Shown here piece after piece: positions 1-7,110 of a stretch of 7,440 nucleotides of DNA; position 1 is the stretch's first letter, and each line of letters begins with the position of its first letter. Both the position numbers and the translations under genes were made by a program. The stretch spans positions 1 to 7,440 of the forward strand of contig JAHDBX010000076.1 in the NCBI GenBank assembly GCA_020630145.1. The letters run 5' to 3'. This DNA comes from Gammaproteobacteria bacterium (GTDB lineage Bacteria > Pseudomonadota > Gammaproteobacteria > HTCC5015). The notes beneath the pieces were generated by a model, which saw only the letters and a list, made by a program, of their open reading frames with translations, made no database searches and was not told the DNA's origin.

Positions 1-2901
1 GCTCACTGTTGGCATATCGTTTGTACCGTTAATAGTAATATCAACCGTACTACTCGTACCATCTATAGATGTTACATTAAACGTTTCGCTATAAGCATCA
101 CCAACATTTAAGTTATCAAAAGCATTATGTGCAACAAAGGTCCAACTACCATTACTTAATAATGTAAAATCTCCATACAACCCCGTTATATTGCTTGGTG
201 TAAAAGCATTATCTACATTATCACTATCGCTACTGCTTAAGATACCTGATGTACTAACTGGCGCGTTCGTTTCTGTTAATATTGCATTCACTGATGAGAC
301 AGTTGCACTATCATTACTACCATTAATACGTATATCTACTGTACTAGTCGTGCCATCAACACTACTCACATTAAATGTTTCATTAACAAAGTCGCCAATA
401 TTTAAACTATCAAATGCACTAGTTGCGGTAAATGTCCAACTACCATCTGTTAGCAAAATAAAGGTCCCTATTGCGCCATTAATAGTCGTTGGCATAAAGG
501 TATTATCAGCATTATCAAGATCATTGCTGGTTAATGTGCCCGATGTAGTTAGAGCTGTGTTTGTCTCGGTTAATACTTCATACGCAGAAGAAACAGTTGC
601 AGCATCATTTGTACCATTGATGACAATATTTACAGAACTAAGCGTTCCATCAATACTATTTACTGAAAATGTTTCATTAAGTGAGTCACCAATATTTAAA
701 TTTTCAAATGCACTATTTGCAGTAAATGTCCAGCTACCATCAGATAATAAAGAAAAATCGCCTATCGTGCCTATTATAGAAACTGGCAAGAATGTATTGT
801 CTGCATTATCTATATCAGTACTATGTAAAGTACCTGTGCTTGTTAATACGTTATTTGTTTCTGTTAAAATTTGGCTATCAGATGACACTGTTGCCGTATC
901 GTTTGTGCCATTAATAATAATTTCTACCGTACTGTTCGTACCATCAATGCTGGCGATAGTAAATACTTCATTAACCATATCTCCAGCATTTAAATGATCG
1001 TATGCACTATTAGCAAGAAACGTCCAACTACCATTAGCCAAGATAGTAAAATCACCTATGCTACCGCTTATACTTACAGGGGCAAACGTGTCATCCGGGT
1101 TATCAGGATCAGTACTTAATAAAGTGCCCGATGTACTAAGCACAGCATCAGTTTCGATAAGTACTTGTGAATGACTTGATACGGTTGCCGAATCATTACT
1201 ACCGTTAATCGTAATATCTATAGTTCCTGGAGTACCATCTACAGTTGTAACATTAAAGGTCTCACTAACTGAGTCACCCACGTTCAAATGATTATAAGTA
1301 GAGCTGGCTGTGAACGTCCATGCACCGTTTGATAACAGTACCACCTCACCTATTACGCCATTAATCGTTATTGGTGTAAATGTATTGTCGACATTATCAA
1401 CATCGCTGCTTGTTAAAACTCCACTACTCACTATAGCAACATTAGTTTCACTAAGCGTTTGGCTTGCTGCTGTTAATATAGCGGCATCATTAGTGCCGGT
1501 TACCGTTATAGTAATTGTAGCAGGCGCACTTTCACCACCTTCATTATCAGTAGCAACATAGTCAAAAGATACCGTGCGACTATCGCCCGGCGCCAAATCA
1601 TCAAAGCTGCCAGCAGGATTAAAATTATAGCTACCATCACTATTAAAGCTCAGTAACCCTTCTGCAACTGTACTTTGCAAAGTGTAATAACTAATCGTGC
1701 CATCAGAATCTGTTGCTACCGGCACATTACCACTGAATATTGCTGCATCTTCATCTATAGTAGCAACGGCATTACTGGCAATCGGTATAAGATTAGTATC
1801 AATAGTATGTGTTGATAAAGCACTTGCGGTAAAGGGGTTACCTGCATTATCGGTTCCAGTGACAGTAACACTAAAACTGGTATCTGCGACTAAATCAGAC
1901 CCTGCAACATGAATAGAAAAGGTATTACCTGTTAATACTGTACCCAAATAAGTATTGCCATTAATAACCATACTTACACTGTCACCGGGTGATGCATCAC
2001 CAGAAACACGGCCAGTAACATTAACAGTAGCAGCCGCTTCAACAGTATCAAGAATATTATCGGATGTTATTGGGTCAATACTGACATTGGCCGAAGCCAT
2101 AGTATCAACGGTAAAATCAGCACGACTACTGGCAGTATATGTACCACCCGCACTATCCGTAACCGTAGCAATAACGTTTGGATCAGCAATTAGATCACTA
2201 CCCGGAACACTTATGGCAAAAGTATTATTTGCTAATACGACACCTGTATATATATTGCCGTTTACGTTAATACTAACCGTATCATTAACCCCTGCATCAC
2301 CACCTACAATACCTGTAACAGCTAAGAGACCTGCACTCTCTACTGCATTAATAACATTGTCAACAGTAATGGCATGAATAGCAATACTTGCTGACGGGCC
2401 TTGTTGAACAAAATTATTACTATCATTTTCGCTAATAAAGTTAGCTTTATTAAACCCACTGTTATCAAAAGAAAAAGGCCTTAACCCCGTATCAACTTCA
2501 CCTTCCCTACCTTCACGCACATAGTCGGATGACTGATGTAGAGCACTAGCTTCATCATTGCCTAAATCACGTACACCTGCTGCCGTTGGCTCTAACTCCG
2601 CTAAATCTAAACCTTCAATAATTGCCTGCTGCAATGCAATGACTTGATCCACCTGATTACTAGCATAAGCGCCACTATCAAATGATACCGTTTCATCTAG
2701 CAGGACTTCTGACTGAGCGGCAATGGGGAGTTTATTACCATTGTAAAAAACGATAACAACTTCTGTATTACTGCCAGTAATGAGTACATCACCTTCTCTG
2801 ACAGTATCGCCAATATTAATAACTTTGATGACACCTTCTGGTGTACGTACTTGTGCCGCGCCTGTCTGTTCAGCGACATATCCTATTTCTTTAGCTGCCA
2901 T
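1..2901 (-). CDS. lapA: Giant LapA-like RTX/VCBS biofilm adhesin, N-terminal 967 residues (3' end beyond the left edge)
   Basis: This is the N-terminal part of a very large surface adhesin of the LapA/BpfA type, exported by type I secretion and held in the outer membrane to mediate attachment. The frame is open from an ATG at 2899-2901 to the window edge with no stop (967 codons). Domains in order: a retention module at about residues 1-130, starting MAAKEIG; a TAAG LapG-type cleavage site at 106-109; a polar linker to about 170; two Ig-like repeats of 100 residues (about 170-368); one cadherin-like domain (about 370-472); and five VCBS-type repeats of exactly 98 residues (473-962), with a sixth beginning. 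The start is chosen because the protein opens as the retention-module family does and no upstream extension is needed. No N-terminal signal peptide is seen, as expected for a type I substrate; the C-terminal secretion signal and any RTX nonapeptides would lie to the left. The gene follows the regulator gene after a 112-bp gap. The family is clear; the symbol is by homology of the N-terminus. Confidence 0.93.
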   Translation of the reverse strand, partial: MAAKEIGYVAEQTGAAQVRTPEGVIKVINIGDTVREGDVLITGSNTEVVIVFYNGNKLPIAAQSEVLLDETVSFDSGAYASNQVDQVIALQQAIIEGLDLAELEPTAAGVRDLGNDEASALHQSSDYVREGREGEVDTGLRPFSFDNSGFNKANFISENDSNNFVQQGPSASIAIHAITVDNVINAVESAGLLAVTGIVGGDAGVNDTVSINVNGNIYTGVVLANNTFAISVPGSDLIADPNVIATVTDSAGGTYTASSRADFTVDTMASANVSIDPITSDNILDTVEAAATVNVTGRVSGDASPGDSVSMVINGNTYLGTVLTGNTFSIHVAGSDLVADTSFSVTVTGTDNAGNPFTASALSTHTIDTNLIPIASNAVATIDEDAAIFSGNVPVATDSDGTISYYTLQSTVAEGLLSFNSDGSYNFNPAGSFDDLAPGDSRTVSFDYVATDNEGGESAPATITITVTGTNDAAILTAASQTLSETNVAIVSSGVLTSSDVDNVDNTFTPITINGVIGEVVLLSNGAWTFTASSTYNHLNVGDSVSETFNVTTVDGTPGTIDITINGSNDSATVSSHSQVLIETDAVLSTSGTLLSTDPDNPDDTFAPVSISGSIGDFTILANGSWTFLANSAYDHLNAGDMVNEVFTIASIDGTNSTVEIIINGTNDTATVSSDSQILTETNNVLTSTGTLHSTDIDNADNTFLPVSIIGTIGDFSLLSDGSWTFTANSAFENLNIGDSLNETFSVNSIDGTLSSVNIVINGTNDAATVSSAYEVLTETNTALTTSGTLTSNDLDNADNTFMPTTINGAIGTFILLTDGSWTFTATSAFDSLNIGDFVNETFNVSSVDGTTSTVDIRINGSNDSATVSSVNAILTETNAPVSTSGILSSSDSDNVDNAFTPSNITGLYGDFTLLSNGSWTFVAHNAFDNLNVGDAYSETFNVTSIDGTSSTVDITINGTNDMPTVS
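16..1485 (-). repeat. Five tandem VCBS-type repeats of exactly 294 bp (98 residues)
   Basis: The codons for N/T-G-T/S-N-D recur at 1486, 1192, 898, 604, 310 and 16, each exactly 294 bp apart, giving five full units (adhesin residues 473-962) with no insertion or deletion. Each unit reads, in order: L-x-E-T-x, SGxLxSxDxDNxDxxF, IxGxxGxxxLLxxGxWTF, LNxGDxxxExF, IDGTxSTVxIxINGTND. This is the VCBS repeat pattern, with a conserved acidic DxDNxD cluster likely to bind calcium. The units are clearly diverged at the DNA level, so they are not a recent expansion. The sixth unit starts at position 15 and leaves the window. Confidence 0.92.
1486..1794 (-). other. Cadherin-like (tandem-95/Big-type) domain of the adhesin
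   Basis: Residues about 370-472 form a single domain with the features ATIDEDAAIF, VATDSDGTISYY, LLSFNSDGSYNFNPAGSFDDL, FDYVATDNEGG and the closing ITVTGTND. The paired acidic DSD/DNE motifs suggest calcium-stabilised folding as in cadherin-like adhesin domains; that is family knowledge, not shown here. It bridges the Ig-like repeats and the VCBS array. Confidence 0.7.
1798..2394 (-). repeat. Two tandem Ig-like domains of about 100 residues
   Basis: Residues about 170-368 of the adhesin contain two copies of a bacterial Ig-like unit. Matching landmarks are the I-T-x-D-N start (178-182 and 278-282), V-E-x-A, V-T-G-x-V-x-G-D, I/V-N-G-N-x-Y-x-G, NTF-x-I and GSDL. The landmark codons are 300 bp apart. 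Such domains stack into rigid stalks in Bap/BapA-like adhesins. Their sequence is unlike that of the VCBS units that follow, so these are a separate repeat family. Confidence 0.8.
2512..2901 (-). other. LapA-type N-terminal retention module
   Basis: Residues 1-130 of the adhesin resemble the LapA retention module: a short beta-rich segment with the pattern VRTPEG...INIGDTVREGDVLITG, then an acidic/hydrophobic helical stretch (VIALQQAIIEGLDLAELEP) leading into the cleavage site. In LapA this module folds in the periplasm and plugs the TolC-like pore, so the adhesin stays attached to the cell. The assignment rests on my recognising the pattern; the outer boundary is approximate. Confidence 0.85.
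2575..2586 (-). other. Predicted LapG cleavage site (TAAG) in the adhesin
   Basis: Residues 106-109 read T-A-A-G within ELEPTAAGVRDLG, at the same depth from the N-terminus (about 107/108) as the di-alanine site cut by the periplasmic cysteine protease LapG in Pseudomonas LapA. Cleavage would fall between the two Ala codons (2578-2580 and 2581-2583). This predicts a LapG homologue in the same genome, which is not in the window. Confidence 0.85.
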
Positions 2902-2947
2902 AGCAAAAACTCGTTATGTGATTACTCTACATATCGGCGTATTTGTA

Positions 2948-2974
2948 TGTATAAATAGTGTACTAAGGTACTAA
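2948..2974 (-). promoter_or_regulatory. Possible adhesin promoter/operator: two GTACTAA direct repeats and a -10-like element
   Basis: The 112-bp gap between the regulator and the adhesin (2902-3013) is AT-rich. On the plus strand GTACTAA occurs twice, at 2960-2966 and 2968-2974, separated by one base. Just downstream in the direction of adhesin transcription lies TATACA (minus strand, 2948-2953), a -10-like hexamer, but no good -35 sequence is spaced correctly. An activator-dependent promoter would explain that, and the adjacent LuxR-type protein is a candidate activator. This is inference from position and pattern only. Confidence 0.25.
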
Positions 2975-3013
2975 AGTGGAAGATAACCACAATGAGAAAA
3001 GCCGGAAAAATTC

Positions 3014-3613
3014 CTAAGGTTGCAAGTAAATAGCCAAAGCCACCCTGTCTTTAACAGCGAGCTTTTCATATATATGTGTAAGATGAGATTTCACTGTACG
3101 CTCTGATATGTCATGCTCGCGTGCAATTAACTTGTTACTTTTTCCTTCAGCAATGCTCATAGCAATTTGTTTCTCACGAGGAGTTAAGCGTTTTAATTGC
3201 AGCTCATTCGAATCTGCACTCGTATTTTTGTGCGCAAGCTTTAAAGCTTTTGTTAGTAATTGAGGCGGATACCAACTTTGGCCATTCTTGACTACGTCAA
3301 TTAGTTGCTGATAATGCTGGCCTGCCATATAACTATTGCAATAAGCTTGTACGCCTTGCTGCGCATAGTGCAACATATTTTTAATACTTGGTACATCATC
3401 AACAATAACTATCTTACTTACAATAGTTAAACTATTATTAATAAAATCAAATACTTGAAAATCAGTATAGCTATTAATATGTATGACATAAATACTATCT
3501 TCTGTGAACTGCAGAGGCAATTCTAAGGTTTCAAAAAAACAGGCTTGCATAGTAACAAGCCGCTTGAAGTGCTGCTTTAATGAAGCTGATTGTGAATATA
3601 CGACAATCGACAT
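3014..3613 (-). CDS. LuxR/FixJ-type transcriptional regulator with a degenerate receiver-like N-terminus
   Basis: This 199-residue protein is probably a DNA-binding regulator of the adhesin or its transporter. Residues 143-196 form a classic LuxR-type helix-turn-helix: LTPREKQIA, AEGKSNKLIA, then ISERTVKSHLTHIYEKLAVKDR, where the recognition helix lies. Residues 1-110 have the alternating strand/helix layout of a response-regulator receiver (SIVVYS, SIYVIHINS, SKIVIVDD), but the acidic pair after strand 1 is missing (YSQSA), there is no Asp at the end of the third strand (HINSY), and the strand-5 Lys region reads YCNSYM. Phosphorylation is therefore unlikely, as in CsgD/VpsT-like regulators that respond to other signals. 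The ATG lies 1 bp after the lapC stop (TAG-A-ATG on the coding strand) with a modest purine-rich GAGAG upstream, so it is probably translationally coupled. The specific target and signal are unknown. Confidence 0.88.
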   Translation of the reverse strand: MSIVVYSQSASLKQHFKRLVTMQACFFETLELPLQFTEDSIYVIHINSYTDFQVFDFINNSLTIVSKIVIVDDVPSIKNMLHYAQQGVQAYCNSYMAGQHYQQLIDVVKNGQSWYPPQLLTKALKLAHKNTSADSNELQLKRLTPREKQIAMSIAEGKSNKLIAREHDISERTVKSHLTHIYEKLAVKDRVALAIYLQP

Positions 3614-3614
3614 A

Positions 3615-4967
3615 CTAGCTCTCTGTTAGTGCTTTTTGCAAACCACGGTTAATCGGTTTAAGTAAATACTCTAGTATCGTTTTCTTAGCTGTAATAATAT
3701 CTGCTTCGCTCGTCATACCTACCTTAATTTTCAGCAAGCGCTTTTCATTGCCTAAATGAGCCTGATCAGGTATTACCCTAACAATATAGAAACTATTACC
3801 ATTATCATCCGTAGTGGTATCGGCACTAACAAAATTGACTTTACCACTTAGGCTGCCATGTATGGCAAAGTCATAGGCCGAAAACTTTAAGCGAGTTTCT
3901 TGACCTACACCAATTGATGCGATATCAGCAGATTTAATACGTACCTCAACCAGCAGTGATTCACCCAAAGGTACAATTTCTAAAACTTGCGCACCTGGAG
4001 CAACAACACCACCTATTGAATTGGCATACAAGCGCTTAACAACGCCTTTGACGGGTGAACGTAATGTTGTACGGCTAACCCGGTCTTCTAATGCGGTTTG
4101 GGTTTGTGCAATACGAGATACCTCTGCCATCACTTGATTAAGCTCACGTTTTGCTTGGTTACGAAAATCTAAACGACTTTGCTCTAATTTACCACGCGCC
4201 TCTTCAATCGCTGACTGTAGTCTAGGTACGGATATATTTGCAATTTCTAATTCACCTTCTACTTCTGCTTCACGTTGTCTTAATTGCAAATAATCAATTT
4301 CACTAATGATGCGTTCTTCCATTAGTGGTTTTTTTATTTTTAGCTCTTGCTTTAGCAGGCTTAAACTTCTTTTTAGTTGCCGAGCTTTAGATTGCGCTTC
4401 TGCTAGGCTCGTTTGCTGCTGACGCACCTGCTCTTCATAAATGCTTAAGGTTTCATTAAGTTGTTGTTTATTGGTTTCGAATAAACTTTTTTCCGAGCGG
4501 ATTAAATCAGGCGCAACCTTACTTAAATCAGAATCCATATTAAAAACTTCATCATGTGCTTCAGCAGTTAATCGCAACACCTTTGCACGCAGTTCATTGT
4601 ACTTTAAGCGATTTTCTTGAAAAGAACTAGAAAAGGCAACTGCGCTCAATTTCAATAGAGGTTAATTGGCATTGACCAAATCTCCTTCTCGCACCAAAAT
4701 TTCAGCGACAACACCACCTTCTAAACTTTGCACTTCTTGCACTTGTCGAGCAGGAATAACTTTACCTGAACCACGTACCACCACATCGATTTGTGCCCAA
4801 GCCATCCACAATAATGTAACAAAGAAGAATGCACTAATCACGAACACCGTTATCATTAAATGTTTAGGCGAGCGCTCCACCACTGCTGCTGATAAGCTAC
4901 GCATATAAGCCAAGTCGCTATCAACATGCATTTTTTCAGGTATATTATTAGGTTCTTGTACGCTCAC
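3615..4967 (-). pseudogene. lapC: LapC/HlyD-type membrane fusion protein of type I secretion, interrupted by an in-frame stop
   Basis: This is the periplasmic adaptor that would link the LapB transporter to a TolC-like pore. The coding frame runs from GTG at 4965-4967 to TAG at 3615-3617 and is broken only by TAA at 4662-4664 (codon 102). Reading through gives 450 residues, the usual size for this family: a cytoplasmic tail, a membrane segment (about 37-58), the first lipoyl half-motif (62-101, GSGKV...LEGGVVAEILVREGDLV), a long coiled-coil hairpin (about 114-299), the second lipoyl half (300-334, RSPVKGVVKRL), a beta-barrel domain, and a C-terminal HlyD signature (about 417-437, GMTSEADIITAKKTILEYLL). 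Frame, domain order and spacing are intact on both sides of the stop, so one substitution explains the break. A gene caller would give two pieces, 4662-4967 (101 residues) and 3615-4655 (TTG start, no membrane segment); neither could work alone. The GTG start is supported by AGGGA six bases upstream and by the 1-bp gap after lapB. Confidence 0.88.
4662..4664 (-). other. Premature TAA codon inside lapC (codon 102)
   Basis: The coding strand reads ...GTC AAT GCC AAT TAA CCT CTA TTG AAA..., translating as LVNAN-stop-PLLKL. In HlyD/LapC relatives this lipoyl-loop position commonly reads as a G/N-Q-x-L-L pattern, so the ancestral codon was most simply CAA (Gln), changed by one C-to-T transition (plus-strand base 4664, G to A). 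There is no homopolymer run that would suggest a slippage-type read error. Confidence 0.85.
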
Positions 4968-4968
4968 A

Positions 4969-7110
4969 CTAAATCCCTTGCAATGCCTTCATTACTTTTT
5001 CTTTTGGTCCGTCCATAACAATACGTCCATCATCGACTACAATTAAACGCTCAACCAAACTCAGCATTGCTGTTTTATGCGTGATAAGTAGCAGTGTTTT
5101 ATCACGTGTATAATCAAATAAACGTTTTCTTATCATTGCCTCTGTAGTGTTATCCATATGGCTAGTTGGTTCATCTAGCATTAAAATAGGCTCGTCTAAC
5201 AGCAACGCCCTACCAAGTGCTATGGCTTGCCGCTGGCCACCAGACAGGCAAACACCTTGTTCGCCAACCGTTGTATCAAAACCCGCTGGCAATTTATTTA
5301 CAAACTGGTCAACACCGCTCAACTCAGCTGCTTGCAATAACCTTTCATCATTAACCTGAGGGTTCCTATACACCATATTTTCACGAATACTGCCTCGCAT
5401 TAAACCAATATCTTGAGACAAATAACCGATATGACGACGTAAGTCAGCAGGGTCGATCTGGTTACTATTAATACCATCAATAGATATTGCACCTTCACTT
5501 GCTTCATATAAACCAATTAACAACTTGGTAATGCTGCTTTTTCCTGAACCTACCTTACCAATAATGCCAACATGTTCTTGTGGTTTAATCATTAAGCTAA
5601 TATCGGACAGGGATGCTTGCTGCGCCTCAGGGTAAGTAAAGCTGACATTCTTAAACTCAATCTGACCATCAAATATGGGTCGACGAACATATTGCTTCTG
5701 CTCCATTCTTTCAACGGGCATATGCATTAAATCATCCAAAGTATTAAATACGGTTCGTGTTTGTTGATATTGTGAAATTAATGTTGCCACTTGTCCCATT
5801 GGCGACACTGCACGAGACGACAGCATCACTATAGCTATCAAACCACCTAGAGATAGCTGTAAATCGCTTATTTGATATATACCTAAAATAATAATGCCGA
5901 CAGTATTTAACTGCATTAAGAATTGCGTCACAACAGCAATAGAATTAGATAGCATGCGACTGCGCATAGATTTTCTAGCAATTTCACCCGAAGACTCTTC
6001 CCATACCCACTGCGAATGATTAGCCGCACCTAAGGATTTTATTGTTTGAATAGAGTGCAAACTTTCAATTAAATGTGCATTTTTATTCGCCGATGCTTCA
6101 AAAGTGGACTCTATACTTTCACGTAAGGGCTTTATAATAACAAAGCTATAAAGCAGCAGCGCCGCCATAATAAACATAGGCACTGCAACTAGAGGTCCAC
6201 CTATATATGAAATTAAAACCAGCAATAAAAGTGAAAAAGGCAAGTCTACTAAGGTTGCCATTGTTGAAGCTGTAAAAAAATTTCGTATACTTTCAAAGTC
6301 GCGTAAGTTATTAGCAAATGCTCCTATACTTTTAGGCCAATGATCCATTTTAAGATTTAAAACTTGTTCAAATATAATAGATGACATGATCACATCACTT
6401 TTTTTACCAGCCACCTCTAAGAAGTAAGTTCGTATAAACTTAAGTGCCATATCGAATATATACACAACCATTACACCAACTGCCAAGACCCACAACGTTT
6501 CAAGCGCATCATTGGGTACGACACGATCATATACATTCATCGTAAACAAAGGGGTAGCTACGACAAATACATTAATAAGCAACGAAGCCAAGATAACGCT
6601 TAAAAAGACTTCTTTCGAACGTGCTAAAGTAGTCCAAAACCAGTGCCCTTGTTTTTTTGACACAGGCGACGATGATGTATTTTCTTGTTTAAATTCTTTT
6701 TTAAGCAAAAATGCAAAACCAATATATTCTTTCGCTAGCTTGTCTACGCTAAGCCATTCTTCTCCACCATCAACCTCTGGAAAAATAACACGTGCCCGTT
6801 GATTTTTATGATCAATGCTTTCTAATATACAAGCATTCCTATTTTCCAAAACCAAAATACAAGGCAGTAACAATTCAGAAATTTGTGATAAATCACGCTT
6901 AATTAAACGTGAAGCAAAACCAGCTCGCTTGGCCACACGCGAAAACATGCCTTTTGAGCTTTTAATAGAAAATAGTTCAGGGCCTATTTCGCCGGGTTTA
7001 ACAGGCAAGCCAGAAATCAAGGATTCTACTGAAACAGGCCTATTAAACAGCTTGGAAAAAATAACCAAGCACTCTAATAGTGGGTCATAATGCTGATTTC
7101 CAGTATTCAT
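4969..7110 (-). CDS. lapB: LapB-type type I secretion ABC permease/ATPase
   Basis: This 713-residue inner-membrane transporter would power export of the giant adhesin with the LapC adaptor and a TolC-like channel. Residues 1-140 form a C39-peptidase-like domain; the equivalent of the catalytic Cys appears to be Pro10 (DPLLECLVIF), so it probably binds rather than cuts the substrate. A membrane domain with about six hydrophobic segments follows (about 165-190, 205-225, 283-304, 306-326, 390-412, 420-440). The ATPase domain is complete: Walker A GKVGSGKS (518-525), Q-loop Gln566 (YLSQD), signature LSGGQ (622-626), Walker B with Asp646 and catalytic Glu647 (LMLDEP), and H-loop His678. The start ATG overlaps the EAL gene stop as ATGA and has a strong GAGGA six bases upstream. 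Length and architecture are typical. I see no damage in this gene, unlike lapC next to it. Confidence 0.95.
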   Translation of the reverse strand: MNTGNQHYDPLLECLVIFSKLFNRPVSVESLISGLPVKPGEIGPELFSIKSSKGMFSRVAKRAGFASRLIKRDLSQISELLLPCILVLENRNACILESIDHKNQRARVIFPEVDGGEEWLSVDKLAKEYIGFAFLLKKEFKQENTSSSPVSKKQGHWFWTTLARSKEVFLSVILASLLINVFVVATPLFTMNVYDRVVPNDALETLWVLAVGVMVVYIFDMALKFIRTYFLEVAGKKSDVIMSSIIFEQVLNLKMDHWPKSIGAFANNLRDFESIRNFFTASTMATLVDLPFSLLLLVLISYIGGPLVAVPMFIMAALLLYSFVIIKPLRESIESTFEASANKNAHLIESLHSIQTIKSLGAANHSQWVWEESSGEIARKSMRSRMLSNSIAVVTQFLMQLNTVGIIILGIYQISDLQLSLGGLIAIVMLSSRAVSPMGQVATLISQYQQTRTVFNTLDDLMHMPVERMEQKQYVRRPIFDGQIEFKNVSFTYPEAQQASLSDISLMIKPQEHVGIIGKVGSGKSSITKLLIGLYEASEGAISIDGINSNQIDPADLRRHIGYLSQDIGLMRGSIRENMVYRNPQVNDERLLQAAELSGVDQFVNKLPAGFDTTVGEQGVCLSGGQRQAIALGRALLLDEPILMLDEPTSHMDNTTEAMIRKRLFDYTRDKTLLLITHKTAMLSLVERLIVVDDGRIVMDGPKEKVMKALQGI
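4974..4978 (-). promoter_or_regulatory. Ribosome binding site deciding the GTG start of lapC
   Basis: AGGGA on the coding strand lies six bases before the GTG at 4965-4967, within the last codons of lapB. It favours this GTG over the internal ATG at codon 13, which lacks the conserved-looking N-terminal residues. Confidence 0.55.

Noticed and set aside
191..997. Plus-strand 268-residue open frame, internally repetitive
   Set aside because: It lies exactly opposite the VCBS repeats and its own repetitiveness has the same 294-bp period. It is an antisense shadow made by the repeat composition, with no credible start or family.
1310..2377. Three further plus-strand open frames (1310-1561, 1697-1912, 1955-2377)
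   Set aside because: All are antisense to the continuous adhesin frame, are rich in Thr/Val/Ser/Leu as expected from its complement, and resemble no known protein.
2697..2974. Small frames over the adhesin N-terminus (minus 2697-2879, plus 2780-2974)
   Set aside because: They overlap the retention module, which is clearly the real coding frame; neither has a good start context.
2976..3013. Possible terminator after the regulator gene
   Set aside because: GTGG and CCAC around a 7-base loop (2976-2990) make only a 4-bp stem followed by a short T run, and CCGG near 3002 has no complementary arm. Too weak to call.
3615..4655. Treating the 346-residue lapC piece as an independent gene starting at TTG
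   Set aside because: It begins two codons after the in-frame stop, has no ribosome binding site, and lacks the membrane segment and first lipoyl half needed by an adaptor. It is the remainder of a broken gene.
4662..4664. Programmed frameshift or recoding in lapC
   Set aside because: The frame does not change across the stop, and there is no slippery run. A UAA recoded as sense has no support in this family, so a point mutation or sequence error is simpler.
4666..7090. Plus-strand frames opposite lapC and lapB (4666-4908, 5147-5359, 6512-6802, 6815-7090)
   Set aside because: They are antisense to well-supported ABC transporter and adaptor domains and show no family features.
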